64,000 bases of DNA, taken from NCBI RefSeq assembly GCF_005116655.2, contig NZ_CP050698.1, positions 3,557,501 through 3,621,500 of the forward strand, read 5' to 3'. Source of the stretch: Desulfosediminicola flagellatus (GTDB lineage: Bacteria > Desulfobacterota > Desulfobulbia > Desulfobulbales > Desulfocapsaceae). The stretch's first letter is position 1. Each line of letters starts with the position of its first letter. This document shows positions 18,462 through 27,103 of the stretch, one piece after another. The notes under the pieces are model-generated. The model saw nothing but the letters and a program-made list of their open reading frames with translations. It was not told the DNA's origin and did no database searches. The translations under genes were made by a program, and so were the position numbers.

Positions 18462-19592
18462 TCAATCACCAAAACAAGTGTTAACATTACGGGCAGCGGA
18501 TATCCACTCATGGTCAAGAGGAACTGTATATCGTTTACCTATGACATCTTCCAGCGGTACGGGTTCTGATTTTTCCCCTCGCACAGCTATCATCGCCCCG
18601 CTTACACCTTGCTTGAAATATTCTACACAGGCACTTCCAAGACGTGTTGCCAACACCCGGTCTGCTGCACTCGGAGTACCACCCCGCTGCAGATGCCCGA
18701 GTATCGTTAATCGCGATTCCAGCCCTGTAAGTTCCTCAAGCTGGTTTGTTAACTTCAAAGTATTATTATGTAAGGCTCGGGTAAATTCTTTTAACTGCTC
18801 TGAGGCCTTCTTGGCAGCCTTGGAATCTTCTGCTTCTTTTGCCTTGATCTTCTGTTCCTTTAAACGACTCACTGTAGCATGCTCATCGACCGAAAGCGCT
18901 CCCTCTGCTACTGCAACAATACTGAAATTTGTTCCTCGCTGCTGTCTCTCACGAATAGCCTGAGCCACCTTGATAGGGTCATACGGTATTTCCGGTATCA
19001 GAATTACATCAGCTCCACCTGCAACACCTGCTCCAAGAGCTAACCATCCTGCATTATGTCCCATTATCTCAACAACGATAATGCGGTGATGACTGTGGGC
19101 GGTTGAGTGCAACCGGTCAATTGCTTCTGTGGCTATTTCCATTGCAGTGTGAAAACCAAAAGTTACATCAGTCATTCCGACATCATTATCAATGGTTTTC
19201 GGAAGGGTCAGGATGTTTAAGCCCTGTTGGGACAGGCGGTAGGCATTTTTCTGCGTCCCACCACCACCGATGCAAATGAGTGCATCAAGATTGTGTCGCT
19301 TGTAATTTTCACATATGACCTGGGTCATATCCATAACTTCATTACCCACAGGCATTTTGTGAGGTTTATCCCGACTAGTCCCAAGAATGGTCCCACCCTG
19401 GGTAAGAATTGATGCCAGAACATCGTAGTCAAGCCGCATTGTTCTGTTTTCCATCAACCCGCGGAAACCGTCCCTGAAACCGACAATCTGAATGTCACCA
19501 CCCTTAAGAGCAGTTTTTCCAATGCCTCGAATCGCTGCATTAAGCCCTGGGCTATCACCGCCCGCTGTCAAGATTCCTATATGTTTCTTCAT
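18462..19592 (-). CDS. 6-phosphofructokinase family protein with altered active-site signature
   Basis: 376 residues, PFK fold by sequence: [13 protein letters not shown] at 11-23, [12 protein letters not shown] at 131-142 and FGFHTA. It phosphorylates fructose 6-phosphate in glycolysis. Two signature positions differ from E. coli PfkA: the GGDG(S/T) box reads GGGGT at 109-113, and the MGR motif reads MGH (His179). These sites govern phosphoryl donor and substrate binding, so donor choice (ATP or pyrophosphate) cannot be deduced by the usual Gly/Asp rule. A charged helical insert rich in Lys, Glu and Ala lies near residues 250-280. The ribosome-binding site GGGAG precedes the ATG. Single gene with its own terminator. 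Confidence 0.85.
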   Translation of the reverse strand: MKKHIGILTAGGDSPGLNAAIRGIGKTALKGGDIQIVGFRDGFRGLMENRTMRLDYDVLASILTQGGTILGTSRDKPHKMPVGNEVMDMTQVICENYKRHNLDALICIGGGGTQKNAYRLSQQGLNILTLPKTIDNDVGMTDVTFGFHTAMEIATEAIDRLHSTAHSHHRIIVVEIMGHNAGWLALGAGVAGGADVILIPEIPYDPIKVAQAIRERQQRGTNFSIVAVAEGALSVDEHATVSRLKEQKIKAKEAEDSKAAKKASEQLKEFTRALHNNTLKLTNQLEELTGLESRLTILGHLQRGGTPSAADRVLATRLGSACVEYFKQGVSGAMIAVRGEKSEPVPLEDVIGKRYTVPLDHEWISAARNVNTCFGD

Positions 19593-19771
19593 TCAATCTC
19601 CCAGATACATGTCACGGTTACACTAAGATGATTTGGCTGCTTTGATATTACAAGTCCATTAGTATTATAGAGCTTAAAACATCTGTTTCAATGCAGCGAA
19701 CAAAAATCTTTTAATCGTGCCGAGTTAATCATCTTCTAACAATCACTATATGAGTAGTCTTCGGTCGGGCA

Positions 19772-20977
19772 CTACTCATTGGCTCCATGATTTCCGCACC
19801 CGCATGCACCGGATTCAGCATGCGAGTTGTTGGGCTTCAAACCGTGTATAGGATTTGAACGCAGATCAGGAAAATTGGCGACAACATACGTCTGTGATTT
19901 CTTTCGATTAGTCATTTTTTTAAACTGCGCCATAAGAGGTTTGACAGAAAACACAGCTAAAACCAAAACAGCCACAAGCTTAATCGGCTCAGGAATGATT
20001 TCAGCAGCCTCACCAATAATGGCCTGTGGTGAAATTCCCAGCATTGCGTAAATCTGATCAACTGCCAGACCAAACATTACGGCGGTTGTTGCCAAGACGG
20101 TCAGATATCGAAATGTGCTTTTTTTCCCAAGAATTCCAAATAACACTGAGAGTGAAGTCACATTTGTTGCTGGTCCAACTAAAAGAAAAACAAGCGCGGC
20201 ACCCGGGCTAACACCTTTTAAAATAAGAGCCGCTGCCACAGGGGTAGATGCAGTCGCACAGATGTAGAGCGGGATACCAATAACCAGCATGATAAGCATG
20301 GAACTGAAACCACCCCCAAGTAGACTCACCATAAGTTCATCAGGTATGAGCACAGTAATTACCGCCGCAATCAGCAAGCCCACATAAAACCAGATGGCAA
20401 TATCTCCCCACACATCAATTACTGCATAACGGAATCCTGCCAGTACCTTTTCTCTCTTTGAGTGATGATTCTTGTGTTCTTCTTCTGAACATGATTCACC
20501 ATCACAACAATTATCAACAGGACACGAACGATTAACTTTTGTTTGTTTCTCCGGCTCACTCCAGTTAATCGTATTTTCTAATAAGCCAGCGGCTATCGCC
20601 GATAAGAAGGCAGCTATCGGCCGAATCACTGTCATAATTGGATCGAGCAATGCATAAGTAATAGCAATGGAATCAACCCCTGACTCAGGCGTGGAAATAA
20701 GGAACGCTGTCGTTGCGCCTTTATTTGCTCCCTGCTTCTGTAATGATGCTGCCGCCGGCAGCACACCACACGATCAGAGCGGCAAAGGAACACCAAAAAA
20801 CGCTGCTTTGATGACAGAGCTATACCGACCTCTGCCAAGATGGTGAAGGATAATATCGGGATTAAGAACAACTTTTAACAACCCCGCGATGAGGATTCCA
20901 AAAAGAATATACACGGCTGAATCGAGGAGAATCCGCCATGCTTCCTGTATAATTTCGAGCGGTAGTGATAATAACAT
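19772..20977 (-). CDS. SO_0444-type Cu/Zn efflux permease (UPF0718/DUF318), selenocysteine-containing
   Basis: 401 residues if the in-frame TGA at 20776-20774 is read as selenocysteine. Upstream of it the protein is FFGVPLPL, downstream SCGVLPAAASLQKQGA; in ordinary members I recall Cys at this site (PLCSCGV), so the TGA replaces the first Cys of the CxCG motif. Both sides are one permease, with membrane helices before and after, a central metal-binding loop (CPVDNCCDGESC and several His) and a Cys-rich end (GACGCGNHG). A hairpin suited to a bacterial SECIS follows the TGA by ten bases. The ArsR-type regulator lies just upstream on the same strand. The family exports metal ions such as Cu or Zn. 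The alternative is a single nonsense mutation in a Cys codon. Confidence 0.82.
20747..20776 (-). promoter_or_regulatory. In-frame TGA with candidate bacterial SECIS hairpin
   Basis: On the minus strand: TGA, ten bases, then TGCTGCC-GGC-GGCAGCA, a perfect 7-bp GC-rich stem with a three-base loop that begins with G. The loop starts 17 bases after the TGA. This fits the loose bacterial SECIS rules (a stem-loop in the coding sequence about 16-37 bases downstream with G at the top of the loop). Confidence 0.7.
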
Positions 20978-21026
20978 AGGGTATTGAAGATATGAGAGAA
21001 ATAATTAATTATGAATCGTAGAGGTA

Positions 21027-21398
21027 TTAACGTTCTGCTACCTGTTCGTTTTCTCGTAAATGTTCCAGAGCAAGTGAAATAAGGTCTATTACATGATTAT
21101 CAGCGAGACGATAATAGAGGATGTTTCCATCACGCCTGTTGGCCACGAGTTTCATCGTACGCAACAACCGCAACTGATGACTTACCGCTGATTCTGATAT
21201 CTCAAGCAGAGCTGCAAGATCACAGACACACATTTCCTGAGTTGATAAGGCATGAAGAATACGCAGCCTGCTGGGATCTCCGAATGCTTTAAAAATTTGA
21301 CTCAACTCTTCAATTTCATGTAATTCAAGCGATCCGTCACGAGCCTGACTTACCTTGTCCTGATGTATAACCCTGCATCCGCAAAGTTCTTTCTCCAT
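21027..21398 (-). CDS. ArsR/SmtB-family metal-responsive repressor
   Basis: 123 residues. The winged helix-turn-helix contains the family motif MCVCDLAALLEISESAVSHQLRLL, whose CVC pair in the recognition region is a metal or metalloid sensing site in ArsR relatives. A second Cys pair is at the N-terminus (CGC). ATG 21398 is chosen because GGAG sits six bases before it; an earlier in-frame start would add residues without family likeness. It precedes the selenocysteine permease on the same strand by about 50 nt, so it most likely represses that operon until metal is bound. Confidence 0.93.
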   Translation of the reverse strand: MEKELCGCRVIHQDKVSQARDGSLELHEIEELSQIFKAFGDPSRLRILHALSTQEMCVCDLAALLEISESAVSHQLRLLRTMKLVANRRDGNILYYRLADNHVIDLISLALEHLRENEQVAER

Positions 21399-21431
21399 CT
21401 GTGCTCCATTGAAAATTTTTAATAAGAAGAA

Positions 21432-21457
21432 TCTATATGAGTATCTGCTCACATATT
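21432..21457. promoter_or_regulatory. Candidate ArsR/SmtB operator (12-2-12 dyad)
   Basis: TCTATATGAGTA and TGCTCACATATT form an imperfect dyad separated by TC, the layout of SmtB/ArsR-type operators. The inner halves TATATGAGTA and TGCTCACATA match in eight of ten positions. It lies 34 bp before the repressor start, in the divergent gap with rsmI, where autorepression would act. Confidence 0.5.
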
Positions 21458-21570
21458 ACCCACAACTATTCAACTGTCAAGAAAAGCGGATGCATTTTCG
21501 ACGCATATTGATCATAATGATCAAATACATATTCGCATCACTCTTAATCCTTCTATTTCTTCATACACGA

Positions 21571-22428
21571 ATGGACACATCCCAAAACAAAACGCACGGA
21601 ATTCTGTATATCGTTGCCACCCCTATCGGTAACCTCGAAGACATTACACTCCGGGCTATCAGAATATTAAAAGAAGTTGACCTCATTGCCGCAGAAGACA
21701 CGCGCCATACCAAAAAGCTGCTCAATCATCTGGAAATCCACACTCCTTTGATAAGCTATTATCGTGAGAAAGAGCAGGAACGGGGTGCTCAGATAATCGA
21801 ACGGTTACAAAACGGTGAGAATGTCGCTTTGGTGAGTGACGCAGGCACCCCTGCTGTTTCAGACCCAGGAGCCATACTTGTACAGCTTGCCCACGAGGCA
21901 TCTATTACGGTTTGCCCAATACCCGGTGCATCTGCATTGACTGCAGCTGTAAGCAGCTCTGGCTTTACAGAAGGAGCATTTCTTTTTCTGGGTTTTGCCC
22001 CATCGAAAAAAGGCCTTCGTAAAAAGCTCCTCACCTCGTTAATGCAAACAGAATATCCGGTTGTCTTTTACGAATCCCCACGGAGGATTACCTCCTTCCT
22101 GCAGGATGCCCTGGAAACGCTTGGTAACCGCCCTACACTCTGGGCTCGTGAAATAACCAAAAAGTTTGAAGATCTTAGGAAAAGCACTCTTGCTGAATTG
22201 CTGGAGCATTGCAGCGGCCAGAACAACCGTGGCGAATTTGTCATAATCATCGGTCCTGACAAAATTGAGCAAGCTGAAGGCGAAAACATTGAAGAACTTC
22301 TCGTCTGGTATAGAGATCACTCGGATCTTTCCATGAAAGATGCATGTCGTAAACTCGCAAAAGACTTAGGCCTCTCCAGGTCACAGATATATCAGCAGGC
22401 ACTGGAGATCTGGAAAGAAAAGAACTAG
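21571..22428 (+). CDS. rsmI: 16S rRNA 2'-O-methyltransferase RsmI
   Basis: 285 residues. It methylates the ribose of C1402 in 16S rRNA using SAM. The tetrapyrrole-methylase fold is marked by LYIVATPIGNLEDITLRA at the N-terminus, AAEDTRHTKKLL, ALVSDAGTPAVSDPG and PIPGASALTAAVSSSG, all near-invariant in RsmI. The C-terminal helical extension of the family is present. The frame is open upstream for 54 codons, including a hydrophobic stretch, but the family starts just before LYIVATP, so ATG 21571 is preferred. No strong ribosome-binding site is visible, which leaves the start uncertain. Confidence 0.93.
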   Translation: MDTSQNKTHGILYIVATPIGNLEDITLRAIRILKEVDLIAAEDTRHTKKLLNHLEIHTPLISYYREKEQERGAQIIERLQNGENVALVSDAGTPAVSDPGAILVQLAHEASITVCPIPGASALTAAVSSSGFTEGAFLFLGFAPSKKGLRKKLLTSLMQTEYPVVFYESPRRITSFLQDALETLGNRPTLWAREITKKFEDLRKSTLAELLEHCSGQNNRGEFVIIIGPDKIEQAEGENIEELLVWYRDHSDLSMKDACRKLAKDLGLSRSQIYQQALEIWKEKN

Positions 22429-22491
22429 CAACACCATACGTGCAGCTCAAACTATATATTTTTCAAAAACAAAAACTTTTCAACCACACCT

Positions 22492-24126
22492 ATGAATCGC
22501 ATACGAAGCTCAGTAACTCCGGAAGGAAAATTTATATACGGTATACATAAGCCACAATATACGGTGACCAATTTACGTGACAATACACACATCCAATCAC
22601 TTGGTCATATAGAAGGCTCAATCATAGTGGATAATGCCAGAAATTTTCCTGAAGATGATATCAACGTCACTAACGCTGATTGGATCTTTGAGATCCCTAA
22701 CCCGTTTCCCTTTAAAGGCGTAACTTATATCGACAAAGAGTGGGCTGATGCAACCGCATGCGACTATAGCCGTATTCGTATCAAGACTCCTGAACCTGTC
22801 TCGTTTTCCGAATTACTTCAAAAGTCCGGCTCAGAAATGAGCCTTCTCCAACAACTACCCGAGCCAATGCAACTTGCACTGGCTACCTGCTCAACCGATC
22901 CGAAAGATCTCATACAACTGGCGGAGATAAGCTGCAAAATCGAAAAAGACGATGAAGGCAGAGTAACCGGCCTTGGTTACCGGAAAAATACAGATGGCTC
23001 AATCAGGCCGGTAATGCATAAACATATGCTCTTTGAAGCTGTAGCCAATAATCCGCACCTACCTCAAGAGTATAAAGTTGCCATGGTTCTTCGCCCTGGT
23101 GCACAAGGCGGAAGTGAAATAGTAGGAGAAATTCCCAGCGAAAATGAGACTCACGTATACGAATATTTACGAAGGAATTCATATATTGCAGGCGGGCATT
23201 ATGCTGCAAACATGGCAGAAGATGCTAGCAGATATTCAATACAGGAACTCTCACAGCAGGATATGGATGGCTTACGTCATCTGTATTACCAACGTATCTA
23301 TGTCCGCCTGGCAAAAGAGATTGGTATCAACGCGCCAGAAGAACAGAGAAAATTCACAAATAATGAACTTGAAGATCTGCGCAACAAAATAACTGTTAAG
23401 CTCAAGGAAACCCCGGAAATCCCTTCCACAGCGACGCTCTGGGGCTGGAATTTCGGCTTTGATTACGCACCATCAAAATACAGACTCCATGCCTCTCACC
23501 AGCAGATCCACCAGCAGTACGCAATGATTCCTGAAAGTGTTGAAGGCTATACCGGCAATCTTGAAGCTTCGCAATTTTCAATGGAGACATACGGCTGTGG
23601 AGATTTAGTTGCTGAGGTTATACGGCATTACCGGGCAGTGTATAATCGTGAGTTTTTCGTTGATTACCTCTCAGCTATTGAAAATAATACGCGAATGGAC
23701 GAACGAACTGTTCTTGAATCCAGCCTTATTGTCTGGCGTGATGAGAACGTTATAGTCTTTGTCCCAAAAGCGCAGACTTCGCAGTGGGAACTGCAACTTA
23801 TGACGATTGACAATAAGCACGGGATGCCGACCGGCAATATTCTTGAGGCCGATAGTTCCATGCGAAATTCTCTGAACAGGGGAATCTTTGCAGCACAAAA
23901 AGCTCTCGCCGGTATTGGGGCCAAGATGGTTACATCGATAGAGTATCCTAAACGCATCGGCAAACGTGGAGAACCCGGTCAACCGCTCATGTATGCGTTT
24001 CTGCCAAGACTCCCTGAATCACCAGGAGCATTTAGTGAAGCGCAATTACGATTTATCAATGGAACGTATCCTGAAGACTTTGCGGCTGTATTACGTACCC
24101 AGCTTTTACAATACAAAGAGGTGTAA
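22492..24126 (+). CDS. Unknown protein with GalT/HIT-like features
   Basis: 544 residues, soluble, no membrane segment. I do not recognise a named family. Two regions recall the HIT/galactose-1-phosphate uridylyltransferase superfamily: FGFDYAPSKYRLHASHQQIHQQ near residues 325-346, with several His in a beta-hairpin-like setting, and a later stretch (residues about 405-485) with WRDENVIVFVPKAQTSQWEL, resembling the second GalT half. The family HxHxH triad is not clearly present, so activity is unproven. The first ATG codes for MNRIRSSVTPEGK. It starts 63 nt after rsmI on the same strand and may share its transcript. Confidence 0.6.
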   Translation: MNRIRSSVTPEGKFIYGIHKPQYTVTNLRDNTHIQSLGHIEGSIIVDNARNFPEDDINVTNADWIFEIPNPFPFKGVTYIDKEWADATACDYSRIRIKTPEPVSFSELLQKSGSEMSLLQQLPEPMQLALATCSTDPKDLIQLAEISCKIEKDDEGRVTGLGYRKNTDGSIRPVMHKHMLFEAVANNPHLPQEYKVAMVLRPGAQGGSEIVGEIPSENETHVYEYLRRNSYIAGGHYAANMAEDASRYSIQELSQQDMDGLRHLYYQRIYVRLAKEIGINAPEEQRKFTNNELEDLRNKITVKLKETPEIPSTATLWGWNFGFDYAPSKYRLHASHQQIHQQYAMIPESVEGYTGNLEASQFSMETYGCGDLVAEVIRHYRAVYNREFFVDYLSAIENNTRMDERTVLESSLIVWRDENVIVFVPKAQTSQWELQLMTIDNKHGMPTGNILEADSSMRNSLNRGIFAAQKALAGIGAKMVTSIEYPKRIGKRGEPGQPLMYAFLPRLPESPGAFSEAQLRFINGTYPEDFAAVLRTQLLQYKEV

Positions 24127-24154
24127 TCAACCGGAGAGTCTCAGGTCGGAGCCC

Positions 24155-24589
24155 TTAGGCCTGAACTATATTCACATCCATACGGGCTGTAGCGATAACC
24201 TTCTGCAGCCCCAGCCGCTTATCGAGGTTCAGGATAATTGGTCCGGCAATATTGGCATTAAGTGATGAATTACCTTCTCCACCCTCACCTTTTTTAGAGA
24301 GCATAAGTAGCACCGCGAGCAGTTTTGGGTCCTCTGCCTGCAAGATTTCCTGCTCTTCATCAGTGAGATCAAGTGAATAGTTCAGCCCGTAATCTGTTGG
24401 ATCAACAAGGGTAAATGTCACCCTTGGGGTATCAACAGATTCCAGCCAGTACACACTTGACTTCTTTTCTTGCTTGTGAAAGATGTGATATTTAGTGTAG
24501 GTTTCAAATCCGGGTATTCCTAAAGGGAAAGTAATGACTTTTCCGGAATCCGTATCCGATTGCAGGACACCATTTTCAGCTTGTGACAT
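24155..24589 (-). CDS. fliW: Flagellar assembly factor FliW
   Basis: 144 residues. FliW binds flagellin and the translational regulator CsrA, coupling hook-filament assembly to flagellin synthesis. The family signature VITFPLGIPGFETYTKY sits at residues 18-34, followed by the beta-rich core with WLESVDTPRVTFTLVDP and the C-terminal GPIILNL. A perfect ribosome-binding site (AAGGAGAGGAG) precedes the ATG. It converges on the gene at 22492. No csrA or flagellin gene is in the window, so it stands apart from its usual neighbours. Confidence 0.93.
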   Translation of the reverse strand: MSQAENGVLQSDTDSGKVITFPLGIPGFETYTKYHIFHKQEKKSSVYWLESVDTPRVTFTLVDPTDYGLNYSLDLTDEEQEILQAEDPKLLAVLLMLSKKGEGGEGNSSLNANIAGPIILNLDKRLGLQKVIATARMDVNIVQA

Positions 24590-24939
24590 ACTCCTCTCCT
24601 TATGTTTTCACAGATACATTTTGTCAGGATTACTCACTATAGCAAATTTCTCTGGAGAGTAGCAAGGTACTCCCCTGAAATAACTGGATTACCCTCGCCT
24701 TAGACATTTTTTGGCAGTATTTTTTCCTTAGGAGACTGTCCGGGGATAGCAATTTCTCTCATAGAAAGGCATTTTGAAATAATAAGCATAGCCATATTGA
24801 TACTATTGCGAACATTATTTTTTCATAATAACGTCGAGATGGGAGTAAGAGTAATCTCGTACGACCTCCTGAAAACCACATACTGCCCTGATTATAACCC
24901 GCACGACTGAAGTGCATTGTTTCTTTGATGGAGTTAACG
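24590..24939. other. Divergent intergenic region between fliW and trpB
   Basis: 350 bases, AT-rich. It must hold promoters in both directions. I see no clear attenuator, leader peptide rich in Trp, or TrpR-type operator in front of trpB, so regulation by tryptophan is not apparent from the sequence. Confidence 0.45.
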
Positions 24940-26172
24940 ATGGATAATAAAGGTTTTTTTGGAGACTGGGGAGGAGCATACATCCCGGAGGTCCTTCATC
25001 AAACATTTGAAGAGCTAAAAAAAGAGTACGCAAAAGCCCGTCAGGATCCTTCATTCTGGCAGGAATATCTGCACATTATGCGTACCTATTCATGCCGCCC
25101 GACACCGCTTACCCACGCCAAAAATCTCTCCGACCACTTTGGCGGAGCACAGATTTATATTAAACGTGAAGACCTGAATCATACCGGCGCCCACAAGGCG
25201 AATAACGTAATGGGACAGGGACTTCTGGTTCAACGAATGGGAAAAAAGCGGGTTATAGCCGAAACCGGTGCAGGACAACATGGTATGGCAACTGCGACCA
25301 TGGCTGCAAAATTTGGTTTTGACTGTACCATATATATGGGTGAAGTTGATGTAATGCGTCAACGTCCGAATGTCTTCTGGATGGAGAAAATGGGAGCGAC
25401 AGTCGTACCTGTAAAAGATGGCTCCCGAACCTTAAAAGATGCCATCAACGAAGCATTTCGTGACTGGGTCACTAATATTGATTCGACTCATTACGTATTT
25501 GGCACAGCCTGCGGGCCTGCTCCGTTCCCTGAGATGGTTTCATGGTTTCAGTCGATCATTAGCCAGGAAGCGATTGAGCAGATACAGGAATATCACGGAA
25601 AGTTGCCAGCCAGGATATATGCATGTGTCGGCGGTGGCTCAAACGCCATGGGAGCATTTACTCACTTTCTTGATACTGATACTGAATTAGTTGGCGTTGA
25701 AGCAGGTGGTCACGGTATTGAGACAGGGCAACACGCTGCCCGCCTCTGCGGTAAAGATGCTACTCCCGGCGTTGCCCAGGGGTATAAGACCATGTTCCTG
25801 CAAGACGATGATGGCCAGATGCTTGAGACTCATTCTGTTGCAGCTGGTCTTGATTATGTTGGCGTCAGCCCGATTCTTGCTGATCTGTGGGAGAAAAAGC
25901 GTGTTCGCTTTGAAGCAGCCACAGATAAAGAAGTCATGGCTGCCCTCGATCTGACGATGAAGAAGGAAGGAATTATTCCGGCTTTAGAGTCTTCCCATGC
26001 ATTTGTCCAGGCTTTCAAGGAAGCACCAACCCTTTCCAGCGATGAAGCGATCATTATCAATATGTCCGGCAGAGGCGATAAAGACATCTTTACCATTGCA
26101 CACGCCTTCGATGATCCATCATGGAAAGAGTTCATTATTGCAAGAGGCAAAGAATACAGTTCGAATTCCTGA
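24940..26172 (+). CDS. trpB: Tryptophan synthase beta chain
   Basis: 410 residues. PLP enzyme that joins indole and serine to give tryptophan. The PLP lysine is Lys86 in HTGAHKANN, and the phosphate-binding loop is GGGSNAMG. ETGAGQHGMATA and the GPAPFPEMV segment also match the TrpB1 form that pairs with TrpA. ATG 24940 is preceded by GGAGTTAA; two ATG codons at 24925 and 24928 lie within that region and are less likely. trpA follows after 74 nt, but no other trp genes are in the window. Confidence 0.97.
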   Translation: MDNKGFFGDWGGAYIPEVLHQTFEELKKEYAKARQDPSFWQEYLHIMRTYSCRPTPLTHAKNLSDHFGGAQIYIKREDLNHTGAHKANNVMGQGLLVQRMGKKRVIAETGAGQHGMATATMAAKFGFDCTIYMGEVDVMRQRPNVFWMEKMGATVVPVKDGSRTLKDAINEAFRDWVTNIDSTHYVFGTACGPAPFPEMVSWFQSIISQEAIEQIQEYHGKLPARIYACVGGGSNAMGAFTHFLDTDTELVGVEAGGHGIETGQHAARLCGKDATPGVAQGYKTMFLQDDDGQMLETHSVAAGLDYVGVSPILADLWEKKRVRFEAATDKEVMAALDLTMKKEGIIPALESSHAFVQAFKEAPTLSSDEAIIINMSGRGDKDIFTIAHAFDDPSWKEFIIARGKEYSSNS

Positions 26173-26246
26173 AATCCTGTTTTTATGAATTCCTGAATTC
26201 CACATATCATTTGAATTTCACTACTCGTGTAAAAAGCAGGTAAACC

Positions 26247-27011
26247 ATGCAATTAGAACAGATATTACGTGAGCGAAAAGAGGATAAAGACATCCTCCTC
26301 ATGACCCATATAGTGCTTGGATATCCGTCCTTTGAAGCCAACAGAGAAATCATCCGCCAGATGGTTGAAAACGGTGTTGACTGCATTGAGATGCAGATTC
26401 CCTTCTCAGAACCGATGGCAGATGGCCCGGTTATTTTAAAAGCTAATCAGGACAGTCTTGCAGCGGGCACAACTGTAGAACAATGTCTTGAATTTGGCGC
26501 TGAAATGGCCGCCACCTATGATATTCCCTTCCTCTTCATGACCTATTACAATATAATTTTCAAATATGGAGAGGAGCAGTTTTTTGCAAGAGCAAAAGCC
26601 GCAGGTATAAAAGGATTTATAGTTCCGGATGTACCACCTGAGATGGGAACAACGTTCCTGAAAGAAGCGGAGAAAACAGATATAGCCCCGATTCTCATTT
26701 ATGCCCCGACCTCCACACCAGAACGTATGACCCATCTCGATAGCATTGCCCAGGGCTTTATCTACTGTGTAGCCAGACGCGGCGTTACCGGTAAAAAGTC
26801 TGAATTCGGTGAAGGTTTTAATGACTACCTGGCACTGTGCAGAAAATCTACCCGCCTGCCTATTGCGGTTGGTTTTGGCATTCAGGATAAGGATGACATT
26901 AAAGCGCTTACCGGTCGTGCTGATATTGCTGTTATCGGTTCACAGACCATTCGCCTGGTCGACGAACACGGGCCTGATGCTGTCGGTCCTTTTATTGCCG
27001 GGCTACGTTAA
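26247..27011 (+). CDS. trpA: Tryptophan synthase alpha chain
   Basis: 254 residues, TIM barrel that cleaves indole-3-glycerol phosphate and channels indole to TrpB. The catalytic acids are Glu48 (CIEMQIPFSEP) and Asp59 (ADGP), equivalent to Glu49 and Asp60 of Salmonella. The phosphate-binding end VGFGIQDKDDI and the ARRGVTG loop are present. The barrel is somewhat divergent (SEPMADGPVILKANQDSL), close to a variant found in several anaerobes. It lies directly downstream of trpB as a two-gene unit. Confidence 0.95.
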   Translation: MQLEQILRERKEDKDILLMTHIVLGYPSFEANREIIRQMVENGVDCIEMQIPFSEPMADGPVILKANQDSLAAGTTVEQCLEFGAEMAATYDIPFLFMTYYNIIFKYGEEQFFARAKAAGIKGFIVPDVPPEMGTTFLKEAEKTDIAPILIYAPTSTPERMTHLDSIAQGFIYCVARRGVTGKKSEFGEGFNDYLALCRKSTRLPIAVGFGIQDKDDIKALTGRADIAVIGSQTIRLVDEHGPDAVGPFIAGLR

Positions 27012-27103
27012 TCCGTAAACGACTTTATGCATTGCATAAAGGTTACGCTGAAGGTGCACGGAAAAATAGTGCACCTCAATACCCAGAAAACAAGGGGAAG
27101 ACT

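Noticed and set aside
20632..20871. Separate minus-strand gene overlapping the permease
   Set aside because: It is an out-of-frame shadow of the permease. The permease halves in one frame account for the region.
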